Assembly: GCF_026341775.1 (NCBI RefSeq)
Contig: NZ_JAPEOB010000001.1
Coordinates: forward strand, 4,402,001 to 4,466,000
Direction: 5' to 3'
DNA length: 64,000 nucleotides
From: Streptomyces sp. NBC_00654
GTDB lineage: Bacteria; Actinomycetota; Actinomycetes; Streptomycetales; Streptomycetaceae
Shown here piece by piece: positions 17,595-26,265 of the stretch (position 1 is its first letter; every line of letters starts with the position of its first letter). The notes under the pieces are model-generated. The model had not been told where the DNA came from, did not search any database, and saw nothing but the letters and a program-made list of their open reading frames with translations. The position numbers were made by a program, and so were the translations under genes.

Positions 17595-18725
17595 GATCAC
17601 CCTCCAGGAGTTACGTGCCGTTCCTTCCGGCGTGCGGTGCCGTACCACCGTATTCAGGTGTGCGGGGAGTTCTCGTATGCGGCGCGCGCACCGCAGGACC
17701 TGGAGTCGGGCGAGCCGGTCCTCTCCGGCGACAGCCCATATCAAGAGCGGGTACTGGCAGGTCGCGAGGTGCTCCAGCGTGGCGGTGACATGTCCGCCGG
17801 CGAACGGGCGGACAGGTCGTGGACCGAGACCTCCGGTACGGCAACCGCGCAGCACGGAAAGCCAGTTCGTCTCGTAGAAGATCTGGCAGGATCCGGAGTC
17901 CAGCTCCCGGTACGCAGATTCGCCTGCTCTCAGTAGTCGGCGCGGCCAGAGAGGGACGAGACCCTCGTCGCCTGGAGGGGGCCGGTATCCGTGAGCGTCT
18001 CTTCACCACGATGTCAGGCGATGCCGACGAGGAGTGCTGACGGTGTCCGAGACCTACATGTCCTGGTATCGCGAGGGCCGGATGGACGAGTGCCGAGGTG
18101 ACGGATCTCGGCAACGGGCTGAGTGCCGTCCGCTGGCAGGCGGGGCCCGTGGTGAGGAACCACCCGGTAGATGATCAGCCACGTTGCGGTCGCGTGGACG
18201 ACCTCGTCGTACGCTGCCGGCCACCGTGAGCGCTGAACCGGAGCGGCGACCTGCCAATACCGTGGCACTTCTCGCATCCTGCACCGGATGGAGGGGTCGC
18301 TACCTGGCCTACAACGAGGCCAGTTCTTCGGGGTGCGGCCGGACGCTTCCTGTGCCGGCATCCGCTTCCGTCACTCCGCAGGCCCGGTCCTTGCCGACCA
18401 TCACGTCCCGCCCCCCGCGTAGCCTCGTAGGCTCCGCCCACTGCAGCCAACTGGCCGCAGTGGTCACGCTGTTCGCCCACATAGTGTGGTCAGAACTCCG
18501 GAACGCCGAGATGGTCGTGGTCCGCTTCGGCCACGTTCACTGCCTCCCACCTCGTGGTCGAGCAGATCTCCAAGGTCCAGCGCAACCGCGCTCAGCTCGT
18601 CATGGTCGACGTATCCCTGCGGCCGGCAAGCACGAAATACGTCTCCGCACCCTCGGGGCGATCGGGCAGCCCGGCGCCATCCTGTGCCGTACCAACGTCA
18701 CCCGCCGCAGCCTTAGGATCACGGC
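17595..18725. other. 1.1-kb stretch without a convincing gene
   Basis: It lies upstream of the terpene-cyclase-like gene. The leftward frame of that gene stays open to 17855 (TLEHLATCQYPLLIWAV) and could be an N-terminal remnant, but the internal start has the only good ribosome-binding site. A forward frame around 18550-18625 reads VVEQISKVQRNRAQLVMVDV, a protein-like fragment without a start or recognisable family. The rest gives no coherent frame and looks like scrambled, decayed sequence. Confidence 0.5.
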
Positions 18726-19145
18726 ATGCCCTTCCAACCCGCGCTGCTGGACCGTTTGGAGCGCGCCGTCCGGCGTTACGGCGCCGGCACGCCGACGGAC
18801 CGAGTGGAACTCGCGTCCGCGATTTCCCCTCTTGGGGTCGGCCTCGACCCGGATTACGCCGAGTTCGTCGAGCGTTTCGGGGGTTGCTATGTCGGCGTCC
18901 CCGTGTACGGGCTGCGGAACTCGGACCTGCTGGAGCACATGAGCGTCGTAGACCTCACCCTGCGCTTCCGCCGCGACGGATGGCCCGGCACCGACCGGGG
19001 ACTCGTCGTGTCCTTCGACCCCGCAGGCAACCCCCTCGTGCTCACTCCCGGTGGCCCCGTGACGAGCTACGACCACGACGCGGGGCGTGCGTACGAGCTC
19101 GCCCAGGGGTTCGCGGCGCTGCTCGACCAGCACACCGAGGACTGA
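18726..19145 (+). CDS. SMI1/KNR4 (SUKH) family protein, 139 residues
   Basis: The product starts MPFQPALLDRLERAVRRYGA. Its core is the SUKH pattern GVGLDPDYAEFVERFGGCYV followed by VPVYGLRNSDLLEHMSVVDL and the C-terminal strand-helix part (GLVVSFDPAGNPLVL, YELAQGFAALLDQH). SUKH members commonly neutralise bacterial toxins, but neither neighbour looks like a toxin. It is monocistronic and about 5 kb from the other SUKH gene (11736-12365); the two are not close in sequence. Confidence 0.8.
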   Translation: MPFQPALLDRLERAVRRYGAGTPTDRVELASAISPLGVGLDPDYAEFVERFGGCYVGVPVYGLRNSDLLEHMSVVDLTLRFRRDGWPGTDRGLVVSFDPAGNPLVLTPGGPVTSYDHDAGRAYELAQGFAALLDQHTED

Positions 19146-19502
19146 TACGGGCCTCCGCCTGCGGGCCCGGGTCCGCGCCGGACGACACGGGCCGGGGGAG
19201 TGGGGAGACAGCCTTCAGGGCACTCCGGAACATCCCCCAGTTCGGCTAATCTAATGATCTACCGATCATCTTCCGTGTGGTGACCGGCTTTCCGCCCGGT
19301 GACGTTCCTACGCTCCCACCGACCCCGCATGGGAGGGCAAGGACCCGTGGCGGTTGGGGACGACTGTCACGCGCTGTCCGACATCTCCCACCTGCTGCGG
19401 CATGGGCCCGTGTTCCCGCAGCGGTTGCTGGTGTCCGACGAGCAGCAGTTCCAGGGACAGGTGCCCCTGGTGGCTTCTCCTTCTCCCGCAAGGAGGAGCG
19501 GT

Positions 19503-20073
19503 ATGCGTTCCATCATCGGTAAGAGAGTTCTGACCGCCACCGCGGTGTCGGGGATCCTGTCGCTGACCGGCGGGTTCGCGGTTGCGGCGAAATTTGAGGG
19601 CAACAGCGGTGGCACGCCCGATCCTCCCGGCGGCCACCACCAGGAGATCGACGGGCTCCCCGAAGATCTCTGCGGGAAGCTCAACCTCGGTGGGATCGCC
19701 GCCCAGGCAGTCGGCGACCTGTGCGCCCCTCCACACGAAGCTTCCGACGAATCAGGATCCGGCGGTGACGACGACGGGCACCCGGCCATCTCGCACCGAT
19801 GCCCCCGCTGCGCCGCCCGCAATTCCGGACGAGCCGGAGGAGCCGAGTCAGGTGACTCCGGGGTATGGGGAGCCGGAGGAGCCGACGCCGACGCCGCCGG
19901 GGTACGGCGGGCCGGAGGAGCCGACGCCGACGCCGTCCCATCCCGGTCGGCCTCAACTCCCCGGCACCGGAAGTGAGCCCGCCCTCATGGGTGCCGCCGC
20001 ACTGAGTGTGGCGCTCATTCTCGGGGGGACCGTCCTGTACGTGCGGAAGGGGCGCGCATTGCGGCGCAACTGA
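19503..20073 (+). pseudogene. frameshifted LPXTG-type surface protein
   Basis: The ATG at 19503 has a strong ribosome-binding site (AAGGAGGAGC). The first frame encodes a signal peptide (SIIGKRVLTATAVSGILSL, ending GFAVAAK) and a mature start with two cysteines (PEDLCGKLNLGG, VGDLCAPP). From about 19760-19810 the sensible product continues in another frame: PDEPEEPSQVTPGYG, two EEPTPTP repeats, then the sorting signal LPGTGSEP, a hydrophobic helix and a basic tail (VRKGRALRRN). One indel therefore separates signal peptide and cell-wall anchor. If the sequence is correct, the protein is no longer anchored. A sequencing error or programmed frameshift cannot be excluded. Confidence 0.75.
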
Positions 20074-20178
20074 CGCAGGGACAGACGTCATCACGTAGTG
20101 CGTCACAGGCGCCGATTCGGGTGACTCGCGCGACCGGGGTCGTCGACGCGACTTGCCGCCCGACCCGCGCTGCGAGGG

Positions 20179-20763
20179 TCAGGCCGTGGAGGCGGGACCG
20201 GGCGGCAGGTGGACGGTCATGATCAGGTGGCAGGTGTCGGCGCCGGCGCCGCGGTAGGCGTGGGGGGCGTCGCCGTCGAAGCCTGCGGTCTGCCCGGCTT
20301 CGACGGGGTGCTCGGTGCCGTCGACGACCAGGATCATCCGGCCGGAGGTGACGCTGACGGTTTCCACGACCCCGGCCTGGTGGGGGTGACTGGGGTATTC
20401 CTCGCCCGGCTGGAGTTGCCAGCGCCAGACTTCGGTGGGGGCCGGACCTGAGGTTGTCAGTATGAGCCGGGCTTCACTGCCCCGCTCGCCGGTCCACAGC
20501 GGCATCACTGTGTCGGCGGAGACGACGCGGACACGGCCCTCTGCCCGCCCCTCCATGAGGGCGGACACGGAAACGCCGAGCGTGTCGGCCAGCCGGACCA
20601 GGGTCGCGAAGTTCGGGTTCCCCTGTGCCTTCTCCAAGGCGACCAGGGCGCCCTTGCTGACCTTGGCGCGCCGGCCGAGTTCATCCAGGGAGAGCCCGGC
20701 CCGGGTTCGTGCCGCCCTGACGTTGTGTGCGAGCGTCCGCAGTGCTACGTCCGTCTCGGCCAT
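20179..20763 (-). CDS. XRE-family regulator with C-terminal cupin domain
   Basis: 194 residues from the ATG at 20763 (ribosome-binding site GAGGATGGTGATCGG). The N-terminal XRE helix-turn-helix reads TRAGLSLDELGRRAKVSKGA followed by NPNFATLVRLADTLGVSV. The C-terminal cupin_2 domain (about residues 115-190) has PGEEYPSHPHQAGVVETVSV and PHAYRGAGADTCHLIM. This HTH-cupin layout is common for regulators of amino-acid or small-molecule genes. It diverges from the EamA transporter gene, which it most likely controls together with the genes behind it. Confidence 0.88.
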   Translation of the reverse strand: MAETDVALRTLAHNVRAARTRAGLSLDELGRRAKVSKGALVALEKAQGNPNFATLVRLADTLGVSVSALMEGRAEGRVRVVSADTVMPLWTGERGSEARLILTTSGPAPTEVWRWQLQPGEEYPSHPHQAGVVETVSVTSGRMILVVDGTEHPVEAGQTAGFDGDAPHAYRGAGADTCHLIMTVHLPPGPASTA

Positions 20764-20818
20764 CCGATCACCATCCTCACAAAAGGGGACCGCGCGAATG
20801 CACCGTGCGATCTTTTGG

Positions 20819-20847
20819 TTGACACGGGGCGGTCGGTTCGTTGTACG
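20819..20847 (+). promoter_or_regulatory. putative promoter of the EamA operon
   Basis: TTGACA at 20819-20824 is followed, after a 17-bp spacer, by TGTACG at 20842-20847. The start codon at 20883 lies 35 bp further on. The -35 element is a consensus match while the -10 is poor. It sits in the 119-bp region shared with the divergent XRE gene. Confidence 0.4.
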
Positions 20848-20882
20848 GTCTGGTCGTTCCATTACATCGTAAGGGATGTGCC

Positions 20883-21719
20883 GTGATCGCTCTGCTGCTG
20901 GCCCTGGGCAGCTCCCTCGCCTACGGGTGCGCCGACTTCCTCGGCGGCCTCGGCGCGCGCAAGGCCCATGTACTGCGCACCGTGATGATCGCGGCCCCGG
21001 CTTCTCTCGCGCTGGAGATCATGCTGTGGCCGGTGCTCGGTGCCTCGTTCAGTGCCGGCACCCTCGGGTGGGGTGCCGCGTCCGGGGTGGCTTCGGCCGC
21101 CGCGTTCACCCTGCTCTACAAGACTCTGGCGATCGGCCCGATGAACGTGCTCTCGCCCGTGACCGCGTTGGTGTCCGCCATGCTTCCCGTCGGTGTGGGT
21201 CTGCTGCAGGGCGAGCATCTTGGTGCCGCCGGACTTGTGGGTCTGCCGCTCGCGCTGGCCGCGGTGGTGATGGTCAGTGCCGGTCACGGCGCCGGGTCGG
21301 CGCGCCCCTCCCGTACGGCTCTGCTGCTGGCCCTCGGCGCCGGTGCGGCGATTGCCCTCCAGCTGGTCTTCTTGCACCAGGCGCCCTCCGACAGCGGGGT
21401 AGCCCCGCTGATCGTGGGCCGGGCGGTCTCCTCGGCAGTCACCCTGGCCGCGGCCGGGCTGATGTTCCGCAGGCTGGGGTCCGAGAAGCCCGCCTATGCG
21501 GTGTCGGCGGCGGCGGGCCTGCTGGACTCGGTGGCGAATCTGCTGTTCCTCATGGCTGCCCGCAGCGGGGACCTCGCCGTCGTCGCCGTGATCACCGCCC
21601 TCTATCCGGCGGGCACTGTTCTGCTCGCCCGCAGCGTGCTGGCCGAACGGATCCACCGCAGCCAGCTGGTCGGGCTCGGCACCGCGGCCATCGCCGTCGG
21701 CCTCCTCGCCCTGACCTGA
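20883..21719 (+). CDS. EamA/DMT-family transporter
   Basis: 278 residues from a GTG preceded by TAAGGGA. Ten hydrophobic segments are visible, in two similar halves of five, the EamA repeat layout. Landmarks are SSLAYGCADFLGGLGARKAH, LLYKTLAIGPMNVLSPVTAL and LLFLMAARSGDLAVVAVITA. DMT transporters export amino acids, nucleobases or drugs across the cytoplasmic membrane; the substrate here is unknown. It is the first gene of a rightward cluster with the PaiB-like and B3/B4 genes and diverges from its likely XRE-cupin regulator. Confidence 0.88.
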   Translation: MIALLLALGSSLAYGCADFLGGLGARKAHVLRTVMIAAPASLALEIMLWPVLGASFSAGTLGWGAASGVASAAAFTLLYKTLAIGPMNVLSPVTALVSAMLPVGVGLLQGEHLGAAGLVGLPLALAAVVMVSAGHGAGSARPSRTALLLALGAGAAIALQLVFLHQAPSDSGVAPLIVGRAVSSAVTLAAAGLMFRRLGSEKPAYAVSAAAGLLDSVANLLFLMAARSGDLAVVAVITALYPAGTVLLARSVLAERIHRSQLVGLGTAAIAVGLLALT

Positions 21720-21759
21720 GCGGCCGCCCACCGTCATCGATCGCGCGCAAGGAGAGATG

Positions 21760-22409
21760 GATGTTCATCCAGCCCTGGGATGCGGCCCCGGGCGAGGCGG
21801 AATGGCAGGCCTGGATCGCCCCAGGCCACGACTTCGGACAGCTGAGTGTCAACGGCACGCCCGGCGGGCCGCCCGCTGTCGTCCCCACTCACTTCACCTC
21901 TTATGACGGGGACCTGCCGATCCACCTCACCCGGCCCAACCCGGTCTGGGACGGCGATGGAGCACGACCCGAACGTCACTTTCACCGTGGTCGGCGACTA
22001 CGCGTTCGTCCCCGGCCCCTGGCGCGCCAAGCCCGGCATCCCGCCCATCGACGGCGTACCCACCAGCTACTGCGCCACCGCGCAGTTCACCTGCCGTGCC
22101 CACCCGGTCGACGCTCCCGAGGCCAAGGCCGAACTGCTGCGCCGCCGGCTCGCGCACTTCCAGCCCGACAGCGACCACGTCCCGGTGACCGTCGACCAGC
22201 CCCCGTACGGCCGGATGCTGTCCGGCGTCCGCGGCCTGCGCCTTGAGGTCACCGACGTACGGGCGAGGTTCACGTACGACGACCACAAGCCCGTCGAACA
22301 GCGTGCCGGTGTCGCCGACCGCCTCATCGAACGCGGACAGGATCTCGACGTTCGCGCCGCACGGCAGCAGCGCCGCCACCTGGACCACCTCGGCCCCTGG
22401 AAGCCCTGA
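21760..22409 (+). pseudogene. PaiB-like FMN-binding protein with a single-base frameshift
   Basis: The ATG at 21760 has the ribosome-binding site AAGGAGAG. The product begins MFIQPWDAAPGEAEWQAWIA and runs to HLTRPNPVWDG, then loses the family pattern. The correct continuation is in the next frame: AMEHDPNVTFTVVGDYAFVP, then GVPTSYCATAQFTCRAHPVD and the C-terminal RMLSGVRGLRLEVTDVRARF. Removing one base from the GG at 21953-21954 joins the two frames as PNPVWD-AMEHDPN, as in intact PaiB/YutD-type FMN-binding regulators. It is the second gene of the EamA cluster. Either a real recent mutation or a base-calling error. Confidence 0.82.
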
Positions 22410-22452
22410 CCCCACCCCGTACGCACACACGCACCGAGGAACGGAGCCATTC

Positions 22453-23160
22453 ATGACCGCCTTCCGTATCGCCCCCGCAGTGGCCGACGCCTTCCCCGAC
22501 ACCCTCATCGCCGTGATCACCGCCACCGGCCTCCACGGCCACGAGCCCTGGCCCTCCACCACCGCCGCGCTTCAGGACCTGGAGCAACAACTCGCCGACG
22601 GTACCTGGCAGCCCGCCGACGAGACCGACCCGAGGATCGAGGCGTGGCACACCGCCTACCGGTCCTTCGGTACCAACCCCCGCCGTATCCGCCCCAGCGT
22701 CGACGCGCTCGGCCGCCGCTTCACGAAGAAGGGGTCTCTGCCGCGCATCAACCCGGCCGTCGACTCCTACAACGCCGTCTCCGTCCAGCACGGCCTGCCC
22801 GCCGGCGCCTTCGACCTGGACCAGGTCACCGGTGACGTGGACATCCGGTACGCCGACGGCACCGAGGAGTTCACCCCACTCGGCGAGCCCGGAACCGTCG
22901 AGAACCCCAAGCCCGGCGAGATCATCTACACGGACACCACCGGCGTCCTGACCCGCCACTGGAACCACCGAGATGCCCACCGCACCCGCGTCACCGAAGA
23001 CTCCACCCGCGTCGCCTTCATCCTCGAAACCCTCCACGCCACCCGCGACGGCCACCTGCTGACGGCTGCGGCACCGGAACTGCGGGGGCTGCTCGCCCCG
23101 CACACCGAACAGACCGCCGTGTACTACCTCAGCCCGGACCAGCCCCGGATCACCGTCTGA
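22453..23160 (+). CDS. B3/B4 tRNA-synthetase-like domain protein
   Basis: 235 residues from an ATG at 22453 with the ribosome-binding site GAGGAACGGAG. The sequence GTNPRRIRPSVDALGRRFTK, LPRINPAVDSYNAVSVQHGL and FDLDQVTGDVDIRYADGTEE matches free-standing B3/B4 proteins, which resemble the editing domain of phenylalanyl-tRNA synthetase beta chains. Some may deacylate mischarged tRNA, but the role of most is unknown. It is the third gene of the EamA cluster. The grouping of an exporter, a PaiB-like protein and this domain suggests handling of an amino acid or amino-acid analogue (inference). Confidence 0.8.
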   Translation: MTAFRIAPAVADAFPDTLIAVITATGLHGHEPWPSTTAALQDLEQQLADGTWQPADETDPRIEAWHTAYRSFGTNPRRIRPSVDALGRRFTKKGSLPRINPAVDSYNAVSVQHGLPAGAFDLDQVTGDVDIRYADGTEEFTPLGEPGTVENPKPGEIIYTDTTGVLTRHWNHRDAHRTRVTEDSTRVAFILETLHATRDGHLLTAAAPELRGLLAPHTEQTAVYYLSPDQPRITV

Positions 23161-23633
23161 GGACCGGCCCCCTGCCCACGTCCCATCAACCGCAAGCGGA
23201 TCGAAGAGACACCGGGCTGAGCCACTGCCCCGGTCCTTGCCCGAACGGCCGACCGGTCGGCACAACCCGTCCACACTCCGGTCGTTGATACGCAGGCTGC
23301 ATTTGCCACGTGCTGCGGAGTCGCCCGGGCAGGCGTCCCCGGGACAGCCGGGAGCAGACGGCAGCCCGCCTCTTGGTGGTCGCCGCCACCGTCGGGGTGC
23401 CGGCCCCGACGAGTGATCACGGCAGGAGGTCCGCCGTAGTGGACGGCATTCCAGCACACGTCGCATTCCACCGTGCGAACCAGGGGATGACGCCAACGCA
23501 CCATGCGGCAGTGGGCTGTTGCGGCCGCCGCCCGCTGTTGATACCGGTGAACGGTCCGTCCACCACCGTGTTGAGGGTGGTTCCGTCGGAGGTAGGGATG
23601 TCCAGTTGGCCGGTATCCCGCATCCGGGGCCGG
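23161..23633. other. 473-bp stretch without a recognisable gene
   Basis: It lies between the B3/B4 gene and the leftward TetR gene. Open frames on the minus strand (for example one containing CDVCWNAVHYGGPP around 23440) lack a start signal and any recognisable family, so they are left uncalled. Confidence 0.4.
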
Positions 23634-24239
23634 TCAGGCCCGGGGCGCTGCCCTGACGAGTTGTGCGAGATGGACGGCGGCATCCCGGAGGGGAGTGTCG
23701 TCGGCGGTTACGCGGCTCAGCAGTTCGGCGCCCTCCAGAATGCTGATCACCGTCCCGGCGAGGGAGTGGGCCGCGGCCGGCGCGATACCGCTCTCTGTCA
23801 GCTTGGCCGTGACAAGGTCCCGCCAGCCGGTGAGAGCCTGGGTCGCGGCCTCCTGGAGCCCCGGGACGCGGCCGATGGTCTCCAGGGCGGTGACCGCGAC
23901 GGGGCATCCGTCGCTCCAGTCCGACCGCATCAGGTCGTCGGCGAGCAGCAGGGCACAGGCGGCCGTGGCCTCGGCGGGATCGGAGGCGGAAGCGAGGCCT
24001 TCGACGAGCATCTCGCCGAACTCCCGGGCGCCGTGATGCATCGCCTCGATGGCGAGCTCCTGCTTGCCCCCGGGAAAGAAGTGGTAGACGGAGCTGGGTG
24101 AGGCCTGCGCGGCGCCGGCGATGCGTTTGACCGAGGTGCTCTCGTACCCCTGCTGCTGCAGCAGGGCGGCAGTGGCCCGGATGATCCGGCGGCGGGTGTC
24201 GGCGTCGGACGAGCGGTCGAACGGTGCGGTGGTTGCCAT
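23634..24239 (-). CDS. TetR-family regulator (LmrA/YxaF type)
   Basis: 201 residues from the ATG at 24239 (MATTAPFDRSSDADTRRRII). The HTH is the TetR pattern RIIRATAALLQQQGYESTSV followed by IAGAAQASPSSVYHFFPGGK. The C-terminal helical domain (CPVAVTALETIGRVPGLQEA) is of the LmrA/YxaF type that senses small ligands. The gene diverges from a luciferase-like monooxygenase gene. The intergenic space is filled by a long perfect inverted repeat, so the protein probably represses both itself and the monooxygenase operon. Confidence 0.9.
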   Translation of the reverse strand: MATTAPFDRSSDADTRRRIIRATAALLQQQGYESTSVKRIAGAAQASPSSVYHFFPGGKQELAIEAMHHGAREFGEMLVEGLASASDPAEATAACALLLADDLMRSDWSDGCPVAVTALETIGRVPGLQEAATQALTGWRDLVTAKLTESGIAPAAAHSLAGTVISILEGAELLSRVTADDTPLRDAAVHLAQLVRAAPRA

Positions 24240-24252
24240 GACAGCGATTCTA

Positions 24253-24310
24253 CTGATTGGAACGTTCGATCCAGAACTGTCGTATGCTCTGGATCGAACG
24301 TTCCAATCAG
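24253..24310. promoter_or_regulatory. long perfect inverted repeat, TetR operator
   Basis: Two 23-bp arms (24253-24275 and 24288-24310) are exact reverse complements, separated by 12 bp. Each arm contains the short palindrome GAACGTTC. The site lies between the divergent starts of the TetR gene and the monooxygenase gene. Two half-palindromes per arm would allow two TetR dimers to bind. Confidence 0.9.
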
Positions 24311-24328
24311 AGTGATGGATGGGTATCG

Positions 24329-25315
24329 ATGCAAGCAGCAGCACCGGCTTCCTCATGGGCGAGCCACTCCGGATACACCCGCATGTTCGCGCCGGGGGAG
24401 CTGACCGTGGGGTTGTTCCTTCCCCTGTGGCCCTACACAGGGAACATGGCGGCAATGCGCGGTCAGACGAAGGTCGTCCAGCAGGCCGAGCAGGGAGGCA
24501 TCGCCGCCGTCTGGGTGCGGGACGTGCCCCTGGCCGACCCCGCCTTCGGCGACGTGGGGCAGGTGTACGACCCGTGGACCGCACTGACCTGGCTCGCGGC
24601 ACACACCTCCCGGATCACTCTGGCTTCCGGCAGCGTGATCCTTCCGCTGCGGCACCCCATCGACCTGGCGAAACAGGCGGCTTCCGTGGACCATCTCAGC
24701 GGGGGCCGACTGGTCCTCGGAGTGGCGTCAGGCGACCGCCCGGTGGAGTTCCCCGCGTACGGTCTGGATCACGGGGCGCGGGGTACCCGCTACCGGGAAG
24801 TGGTCGATTCCTTCCGTGGGCTGCTGGCGGAGGAGCGTCCCGGCGGTGCGAGCCTCTTGCCGAAGCCGGTGCATGACGGGATCCCTCTCCTGGTCACCGG
24901 CTCCTCCCAGCAGTCACCGCTATGGATCGCCGAGCACGCGGACGGCTGGCTGGTCTACTCCGGGACCACCGCGACCCCTGACGGCCCCCGGACCCTCGGG
25001 GACCGGATCGGGGCATGGCGTGAGCTGATCCCCGGCGGAGAGTTCCGCCCGGTCGCGACCAATGAATGGATCGATCTGGTCGAGGATCCGGGTTATCCGC
25101 CCACTGCGCTGCGCGGCGGCTTCGTCCTGCGCACCGGTACAGAAGGGCTGCTCGAACTGCTTGGCCGCTGGAGGACCGCCGGGGTCAATCACGCCGCACT
25201 CGGAGTCCAGCACGGAAGGCGCCCCGCGGCGGAGGTGGTGGCGCAGCTCACCGAAGAGGTCGTACCGCACTTCCCCGCACTGGCGTCCCCCACACCCCTG
25301 GCAGCCGCGTGGTGA
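24329..25315 (+). CDS. luciferase-like flavin-dependent oxidoreductase (BA3436-type)
   Basis: 328 residues from the ATG at 24329; an alternative ATG at 24383 would start at MFAPGELTVGLFLPLW. The bacterial-luciferase fold is indicated by VYDPWTALTWLAAHTSRITL, ASGSVILPLRHPIDLAKQAA and VDHLSGGRLVLGVASGDRPV. The C-terminal part includes LLVTGSSQQSPLWIAEHADG. Such enzymes use reduced FMN or F420; the flavin-reductase gene overlapping its stop (GTGA) indicates that it is an FMNH2-dependent two-component monooxygenase. The substrate is unknown. It is probably repressed by the divergent TetR protein. Confidence 0.9.
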   Translation: MQAAAPASSWASHSGYTRMFAPGELTVGLFLPLWPYTGNMAAMRGQTKVVQQAEQGGIAAVWVRDVPLADPAFGDVGQVYDPWTALTWLAAHTSRITLASGSVILPLRHPIDLAKQAASVDHLSGGRLVLGVASGDRPVEFPAYGLDHGARGTRYREVVDSFRGLLAEERPGGASLLPKPVHDGIPLLVTGSSQQSPLWIAEHADGWLVYSGTTATPDGPRTLGDRIGAWRELIPGGEFRPVATNEWIDLVEDPGYPPTALRGGFVLRTGTEGLLELLGRWRTAGVNHAALGVQHGRRPAAEVVAQLTEEVVPHFPALASPTPLAAAW

Positions 25316-25902
25316 CTTCGCTGCCGTCCTCGCGAGTCGGTGCTCCCGGTGACGCGGCGGAGCCCGACGCGTTCCGTGAGGCCATGCGCCTCTGGGCGAC
25401 GGGCGTGGCGGTCGTCACCACGCAGAGCGACCAAGGGCCGCATGGCGTGACGGTCAACTCCCTGCTGTCGGTGTCGCTCGATCCACCCACTCTGCTGATC
25501 TCCCTCAAGCGGGGCAGCCGCACCGAAGGCGTCATCGAGCGGTCCGGCCGCTTCACCGTGAACGTCCTCACCGCCGGGCAGCACGTTCTTGCCGACCGTT
25601 TCACCCGGCGTCGTGCCTTCGGTGCCGAGGAGTTCGCTGGGGTGGGTCACCGGCCGTCCCCGGATGGTGGAGGGCCGGAGTTGGAAGGGAGCGCCGTCGT
25701 TCTGACCTGCCGAATGACCCGACGTATCGAGGTCGCCGACCACGTCCTGATCATCGCCAGGACGACCGGCGTCCGTCTGGTTCCGGCCGACGGCCCCCAT
25801 GTGCCGCTCGTCTACCTGGACCGGCACTACCGTCGGCTCAGCGAGAGGGCGCCGGGCGCGGAGGACGGTCCTGACCGCGCCGGTCAGTCGGGCAGGAGCT
25901 GA
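25312..25902 (+). CDS. flavin reductase domain protein
   Basis: 196 residues from a GTG overlapping the stop of the monooxygenase gene. The flavin_reduct domain is clear: FREAMRLWATGVAVVTTQSD, VTVNSLLSVSLDPPTLLISL, then RFTVNVLTAGQHVLADRFTR and, near the C-terminus, VPLVYLDRHYRRL. Members reduce FMN with NAD(P)H and pass it to a partner monooxygenase, which here would be the upstream luciferase-like protein. Translational coupling supports a 1:1 partnership. Confidence 0.9.
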   Translation: MTSLPSSRVGAPGDAAEPDAFREAMRLWATGVAVVTTQSDQGPHGVTVNSLLSVSLDPPTLLISLKRGSRTEGVIERSGRFTVNVLTAGQHVLADRFTRRRAFGAEEFAGVGHRPSPDGGGPELEGSAVVLTCRMTRRIEVADHVLIIARTTGVRLVPADGPHVPLVYLDRHYRRLSERAPGAEDGPDRAGQSGRS

Positions 25903-26265
25903 CCGGGGCCGTTTCGACGCCACCCATGCCCCCCACTGCCACCGCCACCGGAGCCTGTCGTCCGCCGTCTGTAGAGGGCAGCGACAGGCCGGTCCGGTGT
26001 TCGCGACGGCAGCGGAGTGGCCGGAGCCAGGCGGGCGTCGGAAGCCCTGCCGCACTTGCCGCCGTCGGGGACACCGGACCGGCGAGCCTGATGCCTGCCT
26101 TCTGCTACAGACGATCGGCGCACGGACGCGGTGAACCATTTGCGCCCGTCGAGCTCGCGGGCGCCGAACGCCCACTCCCTGCGGGCGCGGCCTTGCCCGC
26201 GGAGGACCTGGACGGCCGCGCCGGAGAGGTGCCGCGGCCTGGCCAGACGCCGGGGCGCAGCGGTT
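25903..26265. other. 363-bp stretch without a recognisable gene
   Basis: It separates the stops of two convergent genes (flavin reductase and methyltransferase). No coherent frame or strong hairpin was found. Confidence 0.4.
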
